Source of the DNA: Closterium sp. Naga37s-1
Taxonomy: Eukaryota > Streptophyta > Zygnematophyceae > Desmidiales > Closteriaceae
Assembly (NCBI GenBank): GCA_947471745.1
Contig: CANJKZ010000117.1
Coordinates: 377,501 to 441,500 of the forward strand
Reading direction: 5' to 3'
Length of the DNA: 64,000 nucleotides
Shown here: piece after piece, positions 15,601-24,379 of the stretch
Layout of the letters: each line of letters opens with the position of its first letter
How positions within the stretch are numbered: the stretch's first letter is position 1
Position numbers and translations under genes: made by a program
The notes under the pieces: model-generated
Told to the model about the DNA's origin: nothing
The model's database searches: none
Seen by the model: only the letters and a program-made list of their open reading frames with translations

Positions 15601-15647
15601 ATCCGCGCTCTGTTAGGCGCCCCTTGTTCGTGTGGTAAAGATGTCAT
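3665..15647 (-). CDS. GLR: Glutamate receptor-like channel (plant GLR type), N-terminal 741 codons, 12 exons, 3' part outside window
   Basis: Exons on the minus strand: 15647-14798, 14221-14108, 13071-12980, 12441-12330, 11233-11121, 10459-10300, 8569-8457, 8065-7958, 7466-7136, 6389-6332, 5146-5023, 3712-3665. Every junction has AG/GT signals and the phases join without a break (2,223 nt). Exon 1 has a hydrophobic signal segment (residues about 45-75) and a low-complexity Ser/Asn/Gly stretch. From about residue 265 the receptor-family ligand-binding fold follows plant GLRs in order: IASIVSLEF, ALRLGVDQVNANP, TPFLGQLAEAMKKDPLLIVGP, VAYAATDPTLT, MRTTHSDAAEMQAIADIIRH, EVVTIYIDNRFGRNGI, GLLTAPYAWIATEATW, YTLLGYDTIMFVTHALQ, EVLLQTDIKGVTGRLNLLPN, ARVVAYWQSSRGLL. 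The last exon (YLPKKKLRLAVP) begins the S1 glutamate-binding half. Pore and S2 would lie to the left, beyond the CAG array. Odd: a Ser/Asn/Thr-rich insert in exon 9 (about 7210-7375). A GABA-B-like receptor was considered; the S1 start favours GLR. Confidence 0.85.
4026..4316. repeat. 25-bp minisatellite, about 12 copies
   Basis: Near-identical 25-bp units containing GGTAGCCCCCAACTC, with one diverged unit (GAAGAAATGG). A partial copy of the array start recurs at about 4391-4430 beyond two palindromes. It lies in the GLR intron between exons 11 and 12. Confidence 0.95.
4322..4386. repeat. Two palindromes of the TTTTGAGNCGNCTCAAAA family
   Basis: A perfect 18-bp palindrome with GTCGAC centre at 4322-4339 and a second (TTTAGTCGACTCAAAA) at about 4371-4386, lying between two copies of AACTTGAAGGAATTGCAGGG (about 4008 and 4389). 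Confidence 0.9.
4440..4680. repeat. Two tandem ~125-bp copies separated by a palindrome
   Basis: Copy A (about 4440-4546) and copy B (about 4569-4675) share GAAGCGTCT, GTGACTTTGGTGGAGGAAC and GAGGCTGCACTTATG. Between them is CTTTTGAGTCGTCTCAAAAG at 4548-4567. No GLR coding match was found, so this is probably duplicated intron. Confidence 0.85.
4548..4567. repeat. Palindrome CTTTTGAGTCGTCTCAAAAG
   Basis: Separates two ~125-bp tandem copies in the GLR gene. Confidence 0.92.
4960..5945 (-). repeat. Acceptor-side echoes of GLR exon 11
   Basis: The full exon is 5023-5146. Upstream in transcript direction there are about six to seven copies (near 5205-5265, 5375-5435, 5500-5565, 5625-5685, 5755-5825, 5895-5945) that keep the start of the exon (LNLLPNGDRDKSDLEV) with its AG acceptor and then run into (GTTGACCAC)-like 9-bp repeats. 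None carries the exon's 3' half (ARVVAYWQSSRGLL). The 9-bp repeats look like slippage within the VVNVVN codons. Confidence 0.85.
6030..6550 (-). repeat. Echoes of GLR exon 10 on both sides
   Basis: The full 58-nt exon is 6332-6389. Downstream copies at about 6040-6075, 6140-6180 and 6235-6280 keep only the 3' part (EVLLQTDIKG plus donor region). An upstream copy at about 6505-6549 keeps the 5' part (DGAALHEVLLQTDTKG with AG acceptor). Confidence 0.85.
6700..7690 (-). repeat. Echoes of GLR exon 9 on both sides
   Basis: The full exon is 7136-7466. Downstream copies at about 6705-6750, 6805-6885 and 6965-7050 keep the 3' end (ESVIGHNSISPLLSGIKV plus GTAAGC-type donor) within a unit of about 160 bp. 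Upstream copies at about 7535-7590 and 7655-7690 keep the 5' end (PDIYTLLGYDTIMFVTHAL). A degenerate palindrome CTCTTGAAGCGTCTCAAAG lies at 7644-7662. Confidence 0.85.
7790..7865 (-). repeat. Donor-side echo of GLR exon 8
   Basis: Truncated copy of exon 8 (full copy 7958-8065) retaining PSPELASF, KLWNSVDPKQYPGAGE and its donor but lacking the GVLGIQAYL start and the acceptor. It is followed by CACACC-rich simple repeat (7725-7790; 7865-7945). Confidence 0.85.
8205..8335. repeat. 15-bp minisatellite (ACACACTCCCTCCCC), about 9 copies
   Basis: Regular 15-bp unit with a few T/C changes, in the GLR intron between exons 7 and 8. Confidence 0.95.
8388..9545 (-). repeat. Echoes of GLR exon 7 (two donor-side, seven acceptor-side)
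   Basis: The full exon is 8457-8569. Downstream, two micro-copies (about 8388-8412 and 8418-8441) repeat only the last about 20 nt (VRQAME type) and the GTGAG donor. Upstream, copies at about 8645-8720, 8810-8875, 8945-9012, 9118-9182, 9262-9335, 9405-9440 and 9505-9540 repeat AMELGLLTAPYAWIATEA with acceptor CAG and stop before ISGDDTLAPVRK. Most differences preserve the protein (for example APYVWIATEA, APYAWIATQA), so the copies are diverged but not random. Confidence 0.9.
9655..10720 (-). repeat. Echoes of GLR exon 6 on both sides
   Basis: The full exon is 10300-10459. Downstream copies at about 9690-9725, 9805-9890, 9985-10080 and 10170-10215 keep the 3' part (VVVHDAGGQDTGRVFIAG plus donor). 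Upstream copies at about 10535-10570 and 10620-10715 keep the 5' part (GSKARISRAIPLDITWTVAD). TTTGAGTCGACTC-type motifs at 10512 and 10601 each sit at the start of a copy. Confidence 0.85.
10890..12050 (-). repeat. Echoes of GLR exon 5 on both sides
   Basis: The full exon is 11121-11233. Downstream copies near 10895-10960 retain the 3' part (NGIIALES type); three short units at 10960-11060 share CTGCAGCTT plus a GGCGCC-centred palindrome. Upstream copies at about 11705-11775, 11840-11895 and 11955-12030 retain the 5' part (DIIRHHEEDRWLEV). The 8-bp satellite 11236-11680 separates the full exon from its upstream echoes. Confidence 0.85.
11236..11680. repeat. 8-bp satellite GGCATGGA / TGCATGGA
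   Basis: About 55 units of an 8-bp repeat alternating GGCATGGA and TGCATGGA, with a few GGATGGAT variants. Because 8 is not a multiple of 3 and the unit has no stop in most frames, several overlapping frames stay open across it. This is a by-product, not evidence of coding. Confidence 0.97.
12050..12680 (-). repeat. Echoes of GLR exon 4 on both sides
   Basis: The full exon is 12330-12441. The downstream copy at about 12180-12275 retains the 3' part (ERQFVMRTTH and MQ-AI) but its donor GT has become GC; short remnants continue to 12050. Upstream copies at about 12520-12572 and 12635-12665 retain the 5' part (IPMVAYAATHPTLT). Confidence 0.8.
12690..13465 (-). repeat. Echoes of GLR exon 3 on both sides
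   Basis: The full exon is 12980-13071. The downstream region 12840-12960 retains the 3' part (LIVGPMLLGQVALL...NAAQ), preceded by two ~40-bp repeats (12699-12738 and 12783-12822) with a palindrome between. Upstream copies at about 13145-13190, 13285-13330 and 13405-13455 retain the 5' part (AMKKDPLLIVGPMLS). Confidence 0.85.
12763..12782. repeat. Palindrome CTTTTGAGACGTCTGAAAAG
   Basis: Lies between two ~40-bp direct repeats containing ATCATATTC and ACCTGGGCGGCGCTCT (12699-12738 and 12783-12822). Confidence 0.9.
13470..14510 (-). repeat. Echoes of GLR exon 2 on both sides
   Basis: The full exon is 14108-14221. Downstream copies at about 13545-13575, 13650-13690, 13755-13785, 13845-13890 and 14000-14045 retain the 3' part (LLDGGPTPFLGQLAG plus GTGAG donor). 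Upstream copies at about 14318-14365 and 14445-14495 retain the 5' part (ALRLGVDQVNAN with acceptor). GCGAGGCGCCT motifs at 13450 and 13677 are palindrome-family members. Confidence 0.85.
14714..14772. repeat. TA-rich microsatellite with TATGTCTACA units
   Basis: (TA)n followed by two ATATGTCTAC units, in GLR intron 1 next to the exon 1 donor. Confidence 0.9.
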
Positions 15648-17829
15648 GTCGATCCAAGGAAAGCGGGACTGACCGACGTCGTGAAAAGTCGCGGCGTTAG
15701 TACGACTACTAAGAACTAGTACTAGCGTGGCATTCTTCAGTTATTTGTCGTCAAAATCGTTACCGCGTTAGCCTAAAACGAGTCAGCACCCACTACTAGT
15801 TGCGACAGAGAGCAGCGTTCCTGAGCAAACCGAAAATACACCAGAGACACTCAATGCAATCCTCCTATTAGTAATAGGACGAAGCCAGGGTCACTGATAA
15901 GCGAATCGAACGAGCTCTTCCAGAGACCCAGCGGCCCAGTCCAACAGCGTGTCTGCCCCAGTTACACACCTAGTCACCTGGTGTGTATAGGAAGAGCAGT
16001 GGTCAATGCAGCTGCAGCATCACCGAAGTGCCATAGACCACACTAACAGTCTAGGATGTGTAGTGCAGTAGACAGTTGCTAAGGTTTGGATCGGGTTGTC
16101 GACTGGTCTGCAAAAAGAAAACATTTCTTGCTATGCTCCCTGCACCGAACCCTGAGTTTTCCAGGAAGAGTATACGACTTACCCTGAATTACCCTGTCCG
16201 TCCACACATACGGCGCAACCAGACACTCACACACAACATTGTACGTTGTTACTTCTCGAACATACAATGCAGCGCTTCAACCTCTATTTTCCTACGAAAC
16301 AATGGAAACTGATCCGCCCTTTCATGGTTTATACCAGACAAGATGACCCCGTGCATTGCATCCAATGTGCCACCATGCTAATGCAAACTGCCACATTTGA
16401 TTGGAAGACACAGGAAATCCCTTCGTGAAATACCTCATGGTTGCAGGCAGAGATCAGTACAGCACTACTCACACCCCTCTGCACATCTGCACCTCAACCG
16501 CTTTCCAAGGGTCGACATTGAAACGTGCAGGATAGGTGCTGTGCGTCGGAGGGGTGGGGGTTTGGTAGGACAGTGGATTGCCGTGCTTAGAGTCAGGGGG
16601 GCTTTGTCATAATACCCTTTCACCAGGAGGTCACTCAGATATCACATCAAATACCCCGGACCCTCTTAGACCTCAAAGGTTAGGAAATAAAACGTTTTAG
16701 CCTTTTTTTCGGAAGGTTACTAGTACTGCTCTTCCTCAATCACCTCAGTCACGACGAAAATGTGTACAGAGGATTGTTGTGTTGTGTAATCGCCTCACCG
16801 CCATCAACTACAGTCCCATCCACGGTGGGGTCTTGTTTCTGGTGCCCCCTCAATTGTATATCGATCGATCTTCAAGGAAGGTGCATGGCACAACTGCTTC
16901 AACCGATTGTTTTGGCATCATTTCCAGAAATGGACGACGACTGCGCCGCACTCGCTTGGCTACCTGAAAATGTTTCTGGGTGTAGCTATATGATACTCTT
17001 TTTAACAATCAGACATCTGATCACTCTCAATTCCCGCACCTATATATTGGCCTCCACCCACACATCCACAGCACGGAAAGGATTTCCAGCAAACAAGCTG
17101 CCAGTTTCTCACGCACATAGGCCACAGTCGCCAAAAGTTCCTCCAAAAGATTTGTTCAAACCCCTTGACGGTCGAGGTTCGTGGCGAAAGCTGAACTGTG
17201 TTGAGGGGCAGAAAATATATTTGACCCATATTTAATCGATAACGGGCAGTCATGAAGCTCTTCACTGCGTCTACCTTCATACATTTCAGACGGGCTTCTC
17301 GGGTCCTGGTTTTCGCACAGAAGAGCTGACGCAATCGAGTTTTACTGAATTCAAAGCGGTGAACCGCAGCTTGACACACAGAAGAACGGGCACCGTGAAC
17401 AGAACTGTATATAATTTTACAGTTCAAATGTGCTTGTGAGGGCAGATTGATTGAGAGCAAATCCTGCAACAGTACCATGAATCACAAACTGTCGGAGCTC
17501 CCGCCCAATTTTGCGAAAGCCAGGGTGGTGGGCTGGAAAAATAACTCTAGGGCAACTTGGCCTGACTCCAGCCTCCATTCTTGCACCTGCGTGTGCAACG
17601 CGATGCGGGCATGGCCAGTGCAGCAGAGCAACGGCACTATTGACGTGGCTGAGTGTACAGAGTAGCGGGGCCCCCAGTACTGTAAAGGGGCACTTGGTGG
17701 TGTCCACTGTAGCTCGTAGGGCTGTTCTCGAGACTGTACGAGAGTGTCCTTTGGACGTGTGGTACGGTTATGGCTTTTAACGAAACTAACAGCAACTCCT
17801 CCTCACAGTATGTTTGTTATGAGTTGCAG
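15648..17829. other. Upstream region of GLR; no supported gene
   Basis: Contains the presumed GLR promoter (minus). Short open frames occur on both strands, but none resembles a known family or has convincing splice context. A weak hint of a decayed Cys-containing exon lies at 17510-17670 on the plus strand, in broken frames. No repeat array is seen. Confidence 0.5.
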
Positions 17830-19092
17830 AACCGTGGGTACACACAAAAGCATGATACAGTCATCTTGATTGACAACAATGCCCAACATCTACAAGTTTG
17901 GCTGAGCATTTCTGAAGCTTTTTGTAAGCACGGAAAGAGATACTGCCGACTGTAGCATTCCCTTCTGACGATTTCAGCCATCATTCTCGCCCTACTGTGG
18001 TAACCGCAAGCACACAGGCTGATTTGTTTTTGCATTTCTGCATACACTTTGCTGGTGCAGTGGGGAACGAGTATTTGACTGTGGCTCCTAGAGGAAAATC
18101 AATCCCCATTGGCGCCGCTAGAAAGCCCATCTCTGCACGATAGGAGAGAAGCGGGTTTGGGAGAAGAGTACCGTATGGGAGGCAAGGGATGTGGGGCAGG
18201 GTGGCCAAGGTTAGTGAAATGAGTACTTATTTGATGGTGGTTCCTATAAGGGAAGGGAATCGATCCCCATGGGGGCTGCTGTTATGCTCGATTCTGCTTG
18301 ATGGGAGAGAAGTTTGGGAGAAGAGGAGAGTGGGAGGCAGGGAAGGTGGGTGGTCAGGGTTAGTGAAAGGAGCCTTTGAGCATCGTTGCTAGGGGGAAAT
18401 AGATACCCATTAATGCTGATACAATGCCCAACTCTGCATGATGGGAGAGAAGGGTGGGTTGGGTTGGGAGAGGTGGGGTGGTCAGCTTCAGTCCGATGGT
18501 TGAAGTGTAAGAGAAGGGGGGGCTTATGAATAGAGGAGGTTGGAGAGATAACACGAGAAGAACAATATGCAAGGAAGGGAAAACATAGTAGTCAGGGTGA
18601 GTTGAACAGGTGGGAGACGTTGAGTAAAGCTTCCCATATCTTTGTTTTCTTCATTCCTTTTTTTTATTATTTTTTGTCTTTATGGGAAACGTCATGGTCT
18701 TTTGGTTTAAACAGGGACAAAAAAATAAATAAAAGGAAGAAGAAGAAGAAAGAGGAAAACAATCAAACAAACAAACAAACAATCGGAAAGCAACGCCAAA
18801 GAGGTGACAGAGCTGGTGGGTCATGAATAGGTGCATAGGGTGTGAGTAAGTGAATAGGGTGTGAATAAGTTCATGGGGTGTGAGTAAGTGCATGGGGTGT
18901 GAGTGAGTGCACAGGGTATGAGTGAGTGCATGGGGTGTGAGTAAGTACATGGGGTGTGAGATATGGTTGCGTGGGTGTATGTTTGGTTTGGTGCGGGAGT
19001 AGGTATAGAAAAGGCATAGGAGTTAAGCTTTAGGTGTCAGCTCTTACACTTGGGATTGACACATGCTGATATTTTCCTCCTGTAGTCCACTC
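17830..19092 (-). pseudogene. Pseudogene copy of the 3' end of the Cys-rich/PAN gene
   Basis: Homologous to 34035-35042 throughout. It holds the PAN-like last exon (about 18146-17910: MGFLAAPMGIDFPLGA, APAKCMQKCKNKSACVLAVT), where the TGC cysteine codon after VGRE is TGA, a stop. It also holds a remnant of the exon end VDYRRKISACVNP (about 19092-19046). The natural stop after AYKKL is lost as well. Extra echoes of the exon start lie near 18225-18285 and 18385-18445. Homology ends abruptly at TAGTCCACTC (19092), 28 bp before the copia element. Confidence 0.8.
18825..18962. repeat. ~18-bp minisatellite (GTGTGAGTAAGTGCATGGG type)
   Basis: About seven degenerate units in the pseudogene segment, absent from the corresponding place in the 34-kb copy, where a GTGTGTATATGG-like array occurs instead (about 34835-34930). 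Confidence 0.85.
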
Positions 19093-19120
19093 AGTCGAAT
19101 CCTGTGGGTCCCGGGAAGCG

Positions 19121-19250
19121 TCTCAGAATAGGAACGTACGAATGATTGACTCGGTTGGAAGGGTGAATACAAGTACTACCTAACCCTAAAGTGTTGTACC
19201 CTTTAGGGTATGCCCCACAACAGCCTACAGAGAACAAATTCAATTTGGCA
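19121..19250 (-). repeat. 3' LTR of copia element 1
   Basis: 130 bp; pairs with 25866-25995. It contains an inverted pair, ACCCTAAAG...CTTTAGGGT, able to form a short stem. Adjacent on the internal side is a purine tract on the minus strand ending CTACGGGGGTGTG. Confidence 0.9.
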
Positions 19251-19502
19251 CACCCCCGTAGGCAAAGTGGGGGATGGCAAATACAGCGAACGGTCACAAG
19301 ACCAGTCAAACAAGAGAACAAAGCAAAGCAAAGCTCAGGGTGGATCTCAAGATCACCACGCATTCTGAGCACAAGCAAGCGGCCACAAGGCCAGTTCACA
19401 TGCAGATTTATAAAAGCACAAGCAGTACAGTGATCAGAACCTAGCAAGAGCAAGCATGCAGGTATATATATATATATAGATCACAATACAGTACAAGACA
19501 AT

Positions 19503-21481
19503 TCAAGCAACCAGCAGGTGAGGCCGAGCAGGCACAAGGCCTAGAGTAGTGCAGAAACGCTGATGATCACCAGACCCAAGGGCCTTGGTGAAGACATCAG
19601 TAGTGTTGGCCCGAGAGGCCACGTAAGCAAGGAGCAGCTGACCACGCTGCTGCAGCTCCCGAGCAAGAAAGTAATGAAGAGCAATGTGCATCGTTTTGTG
19701 CTCCAGTCCTGACACAAGGCAATCATGGCCTTGTTGTCAAGGTACAGAACTGGAGGAGAACGAGGTCGCTCACCCAAGTCGGTCAGCAGGTAGGTCAGCC
19801 AGCGTAACTCCTGTGCAGCCATGGCCCCTGCGTAGATCTCGGCCTCATAGCTGGAACCAAGTACAGAAGACGAACGAGTGGACCTCCACGAGACAGAACC
19901 AGAGCCGAGACTGAAAGAGTAACCCTGGGACGACCGTTGAGTCGCCTGGTCGTCAGCCAAAGAAGCATCAGAGTGTCCTGTGAGTACCACTGGACCCCGT
20001 CCTCCAAGCACGAGCTCCATGCCCGATGTACTGCAGAAGTAACGCAATACCCTCTGCGCAGCTGTCCAGTGTTCCTTCCTGTGTCGCCCGGGAGCGACGA
20101 AGCGAGCAAGGATGCTGAGAGGGTACGCGAGGTAAGGTCGTGTGCACGTCATCAGGTACATGAGGCAGCCCACAAGCTCTAGATACGGGCCACTCGGCTC
20201 TACGGACTCGTTCGAAGGTGGAGCTGAGAGCGAGTGACCTGTAGGCAGAGGAGTGGGCTGTGGCGAGGAGAACCGAAAGCCGAAGCGCTGAAGGATCTGG
20301 TGCACCATGTGTGACAGAGTCAGAGTGATGGTGCATCGTGCTCTGTCCCGGGTGATCTGCAAGCCAAGATAGCTACGCAGCTCACCCAGGTCGGTGCAAG
20401 TATGTCTCTTCTGCAGCTCCGCCTTCACAAGGGTCATCGCCTCAGTGTCGGCAGTAGCAAAGACCAAGTCGTCGACGTACATGAGGATGTAGAACGGCGG
20501 CAGAGTAGGGTCGGTGCGGAGAAACAACGACGGGTCAGCAGTGGAAGGAGCAAACCCAAGAGCCGCAAGTGTCGTCCTCAGTGTGTCGTGCCACTCGCGG
20601 GGCGCCTGGCGGAGACAATAGACTGGCCGCCGGAGGCTCCACTGGGTACCCTCTGGAAACGACCCAGTGAAGCCAGGTGGGCGGCGCAGCCAGATCTCCT
20701 TGTGAAGGCTGCCCTGCAATAAAGCTGTGGAGAAGTCGAGGGAGTGCAGCTCGTAGTCACACTGTGCTGCAACGTGCAGCAACACCCGAAGAGTGGTCAT
20801 CTTCGGGGTGGGGGAGAAGGTCTGGAAGAAGTCGACCCCCTGTCTCTGACTGAAGCCTCGAGTAACGTAACGCGCCTTGAAGGCAGGCGGAGAACCCGGC
20901 GGCCGCTTCACTCTGAAAATCCACATGCCATCGACTATGTTCGCCCCAGGAGGGGGAACCTCGTCGACGTAGGTGCCTGTGGACTTCCAGGAAGCCATCT
21001 CTGCATCCATGGCTGTCTGCCACTGAGAGGAGTACTCACCCATGATCGCCTCTGCGTAAGAGCGCGGGGTGGGGATGTCAAGTGCATCCGGGTCTCCCTC
21101 ACGGCAAAGCAGCATGGACTCAAAGCGAGGTAAAGCGACCACAAGACACTCAAGCACAAAATGCCTGTCCTCAAGGACGTCACAACCAAGGGCAAGCTCA
21201 CCCCCGACAGACGGAGGACAGACAAACTCAGACTCAGAAACAAGACTCGCGACGTAATCGAGACGACTCCTAGCAGCAAAGTCGACTAGCTCAGTGACTA
21301 GGGCAAACACAGCAGTAGACTCAAAGTCAGGGTCAATGACGACACTAGCGAGGAGACGAGTGACAGTGGGACTGACAGCACGAGCAAGGTCGGACTCAGG
21401 GTGAGGAATGTCAGGAAGAGAGGACGCCGGAGGAGACAGCAGGGCAACACGCTGTGGAACAGAGGAATGACGAAGTGCCAT
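19503..21481 (-). CDS. Copia reverse transcriptase and RNase H region (frameshifted)
   Basis: A long open frame (21481 to about 19715) contains the RVT_2 core: MDAEMASWKSTGTY, VDGMWIFRVKRPPGS, KARYVTRGFSQRQGVDF, DFSTALLQGSL, and the catalytic YVDD in ILMYVDDLVFA. RNase H follows (LTGHSDASLADD, SSYEAEIYAGAMAAQELRWL). Near 19715 the frame shifts, and the expected ending (HIALHYFLARELQQRGQL, ADVFTKAL type) continues in another frame to 19503. This is the replication enzyme of the element, now probably inactive. Confidence 0.92.
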
Positions 21482-22970
21482 AACATGAGTGCCTGGGACA
21501 GTAGGAGGATGAGAACGTGCAACACGACGAGCACGAATGGGTGTGGAAGCACGGGTCTCAGGCTCACGAGCTCAATCAGGGACTCAGTCACCTCAGTGTG
21601 AGGAGCAGGAGCAGGCAGCGGGGAGCCAGGCAGTAGCTGTGGCTGAGACTCGTCTGTCGGTGGACATAGGAGAGGTGGAGTGAGACCAGTGGAAGATGGG
21701 AGACTAAGAACATGCCGAAGGGCCGAGTTAGGCGGTGGCAGGGACGACTGCGGCTGTGGGTAGAAAAACGGTCGGCGCGACACAGTACCCGTACCGTCAG
21801 CAGCTCCAGCACCCCCAGCACCAGCAGCTCCAACACCTCCAGCTCTAGTACCTCCAGCACCTCCAGCTCTAGCATCTCCAGCACCAGCAGCTCTAGCACC
21901 TCCAGTACCTCCAGCTCCAGCACCTCCCGCACCAGCAGCTCCAGTACCTCCAACACCAGTAGCTCCAGTACCTCCAGCACCAGCAGCTCTAGCACCTCCA
22001 AGACCTCCAGCACCAGTAGCTCCAGCACCTCCAGCACCAGCACCTCCAGCACCTCCAGCACCAGTAGCTCCAGCACCTCCAGCACCGGTAGCTCCAGCAC
22101 CTTTAGCACCACCAGCTCCAGCACCTCTTGCACCAGTAGCTCCAGCACCTCCAGCACCTCCAGCACCAGCAGCTCTAGCACCTCCAGCACCAGTAGCTCC
22201 AGCACCTTACCACCTCCAGCTCCAGAGGTGCTGGTGCCGCGGGTCCCGGAGGTGCTCGTACTGGGAGTACTGGAGCTGCTGGGCCTGCGGGTACGACTGG
22301 AGCTGGAGCTGCTGAGGGTGTTGGCGCTGAGGCTACTGCTGTCGGTCCTGGAGGCGGTCCTGCTGGGGGTGCTACTGGTGCTGCTGGAGGTACTGGAGCT
22401 GGAGGTGCTGCTGGCGCTGGTACTGCCGCTGGGGGTACTGGTGCTGTCCCTGCTGTGTCTGGAGTCGCCGCGCGGCCTAGGCCGTACTTCGTTCCGCTCC
22501 TTCAGCAGGTTCTTGGTCTCCCGCCTTCTACTGGTCCTCCTCCTCCCTTAGAGTGTCCACAGCCTGTCCCGTCACAGTTACAGTTACATCCGGCCTCCCC
22601 ACTGCCCGCTCCTTCTCCCTACACTGGTCCTACTGGAGGTCTTGCTGAGCGTCGTGAGCCTGCGTCTCGCCCTGCGTCGCCTGTCCGTGCTGCTCGCACT
22701 AGTGGTCGTGGTTCGCGTCAGCGTCCTCCTCCTGTCCCTGGCACGCACCGGATGTCTCTGCGTCCGTCCACTGCTCCTCTGCGTGCCCCTTTGCCTTCTC
22801 CTCCTGAGTCCTCTCTTCCTGCTCTTCCTGACCCGGAGTCGGACTCTCTTCGTGCTGCCAGTCCTACTGTCACGCGTCTCCTTGATACTGTTGTCACTGA
22901 CCCTTCCTTTGAGTCCACTGCTGCGTCTGCCCTAGTTACTGAGCTCGTCGACAGGCTACAGAGGCGGTGA
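21300..22970. repeat. Inverted duplication inside copia element 1 (fold-back)
   Basis: The minus-strand segment 22210-21300 (Gly/Ala-type repeat, then LPSSTGLTPPLLCP and SPTVTRLLASVVIDPDFEST) is matched by plus-strand segment 22210-22970 (Gly/Ala-type repeat, then LPPSTGPPPPLECP and SPTVTRLLDTVVTDPSFEST). The two arms, each about 700 bp and diverged, face each other around 22210. One arm is a copy of a related element in reverse orientation. The minus-strand polyprotein resumes at about 22980. Confidence 0.8.
21790..22210. repeat. AGCACCTCCAGC minisatellite (Gly/Ala codons of the copia spacer)
   Basis: Mixed 9- to 24-bp units built from AGCACCTCC and AGCACCAGTAGCTCC. On the minus strand, in pol frame, this is a Gly/Ala-rich spacer between integrase and RT. 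Similar coding repeats on the plus strand continue to about 22450 in the inverted arm. Confidence 0.9.
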
Positions 22971-22979
22971 GGACGGCCG

Positions 22980-24163
22980 AGGCGGAAAACCAGGAGGGGT
23001 CTCCAAGCGCGGGGAGTGGCGAGTCGTCGCCGTGTCGTCAGCCGCGGGGTCACCCCCCTTAGCTGGGCCAGAGGTGTCAGAGGAGACCTCCAAAGGTTCA
23101 ACCAAGGGGGGTGGGCCGACCTGAGACAAACCTGAGGGAGCAGGACCCTGCGAGGGGAGGGGGTCTACCAAGGGGGACCTGGGACCAGGAAGAGGGGCGG
23201 CGGGGAGAGCGGGGAAGATATGTGCGGGTGGAGACAGTAGAAGCAGACCGACTCGTCAAAGGTGACGTCCTGTGAGGACAGGACCCGGCGCGAGACAGGG
23301 TGGTAAAATTGTCAGGGCGGGGCGTCGGTGGGGAAGCCAAGGAAGACGCAGCGGAGAGTGCGAGGAGAGAGCTTGCTCGCGATGGTATCGCGAACAAGGG
23401 AGAGCGCGCCCTAGACCCGAAACGCCGTCGCATCGCCAACCTCCCCTGTCCAACGCAGCGTAGGCAAGGTCTCTGGCACAAAGACACGGGGCCAGAGGTT
23501 GAGCTGATGCGCGGCGTATCAGACCGCAAACGGCCACAGAAAAGGGGGAGCAGGCGCATGGATCACAAAGGTGCGAGCAACCTCCATGACTAAGCCAATG
23601 CGACGCTCAGCAATCCCATTCTGCTGTGGAGAGGCCGGAAGCATGAACGACTGGACGATGCCCTTTGCACGACAGAAGTCCCGAAGGAAGCCGGAGGAAA
23701 ACTCACCGCCTCTGTCAGAGTGCAGTCGCAGGACCTGGAGGTCCTGCTCAAACCGAGCGCTCAGCTGACGACGAACTGTGATGATCCAGTCGATCAAAAC
23801 ACCGCGGACATCCGCCTTGCTCCGCAAGGGGAAGATCGTGGTGTAGCGTGTGTAGTCATCAACAACCAGCAGAAAGTAGTGCTCTTGGTCCTGTCCACGG
23901 CCGTGGGCTGGGCCCCACACGTCCATGTGGAGAGTCTGCAGAGGAGCAGTGGTCGGCGGAAACGAGGAGGAGTGAGGAGTAGCGCGCTGCCGCCCCTCGA
24001 CGCAGGGAAGGCACGGCGGTGCAAGCGAGCGCGGGAGCAGGGGCAGGGACCTGGGGAGGCCAGAGACAAGGAGACGAGAGTGCATGCCACGCAAGCGCGG
24101 CAGGGAGGTGTGACCAAGACGGTGGTGCCAGAGGAGAGTCTGGTGCGAGAGTAGCCTGCACAA
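22980..24163 (-). CDS. Copia integrase with GAG-pre-integrase region and C-terminal spacer (frameshifted)
   Basis: WHHRLGHTSLPRLRGMHS is the GAG-pre-integrase motif. The rve core follows: LHMDVWGP (first Asp), DDYTRYTTIFPL, LHSDRGGEFSS (second Asp) and SPQQNGIAERRIGLV (Glu). The C-terminal part continues to about 22980 through at least one frameshift near 23530. Catalyses insertion of element cDNA. Confidence 0.9.
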
Positions 24164-24379
24164 ACAAGACGCAGCTAACTAACCCGACGGAGCTGCCTGA
24201 CCCGACGCAGCTACCTGTGCTGACTCAGTGGTCAGTGTGTACAGGCCAGACCCAGGGCTCCGAGTGAAAGTGGCAAGGTGCTCGCTAGTGCGTGAGTCCG
24301 TACAGATCGCCACAAGCTCACCCCCAGGAGTAGTCACAGTGACAAACTGGTCTTGGAGGACACCTTTACTCACCAAGTT

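Noticed and set aside
3665..15647. GABA-B receptor or bacterial amino-acid-binding protein instead of GLR
   Set aside because: The exon order, the ARVVAYWQSSRGLL block and the following YLPKKKLRLAVP match plant GLRs, where S1 follows directly; the pore lies outside the window, so some doubt remains.
17417..17780. Possible EGF-like exon (CATRCGHGQC)
   Set aside because: Only one short Cys cluster, frames broken, no splice sites I can support.
22455..22970. Plus-strand Pro-rich protein as a separate gene
   Set aside because: It is the reversed arm of a copia-type pol spacer, as shown by its match to the minus strand at 21300-21780.
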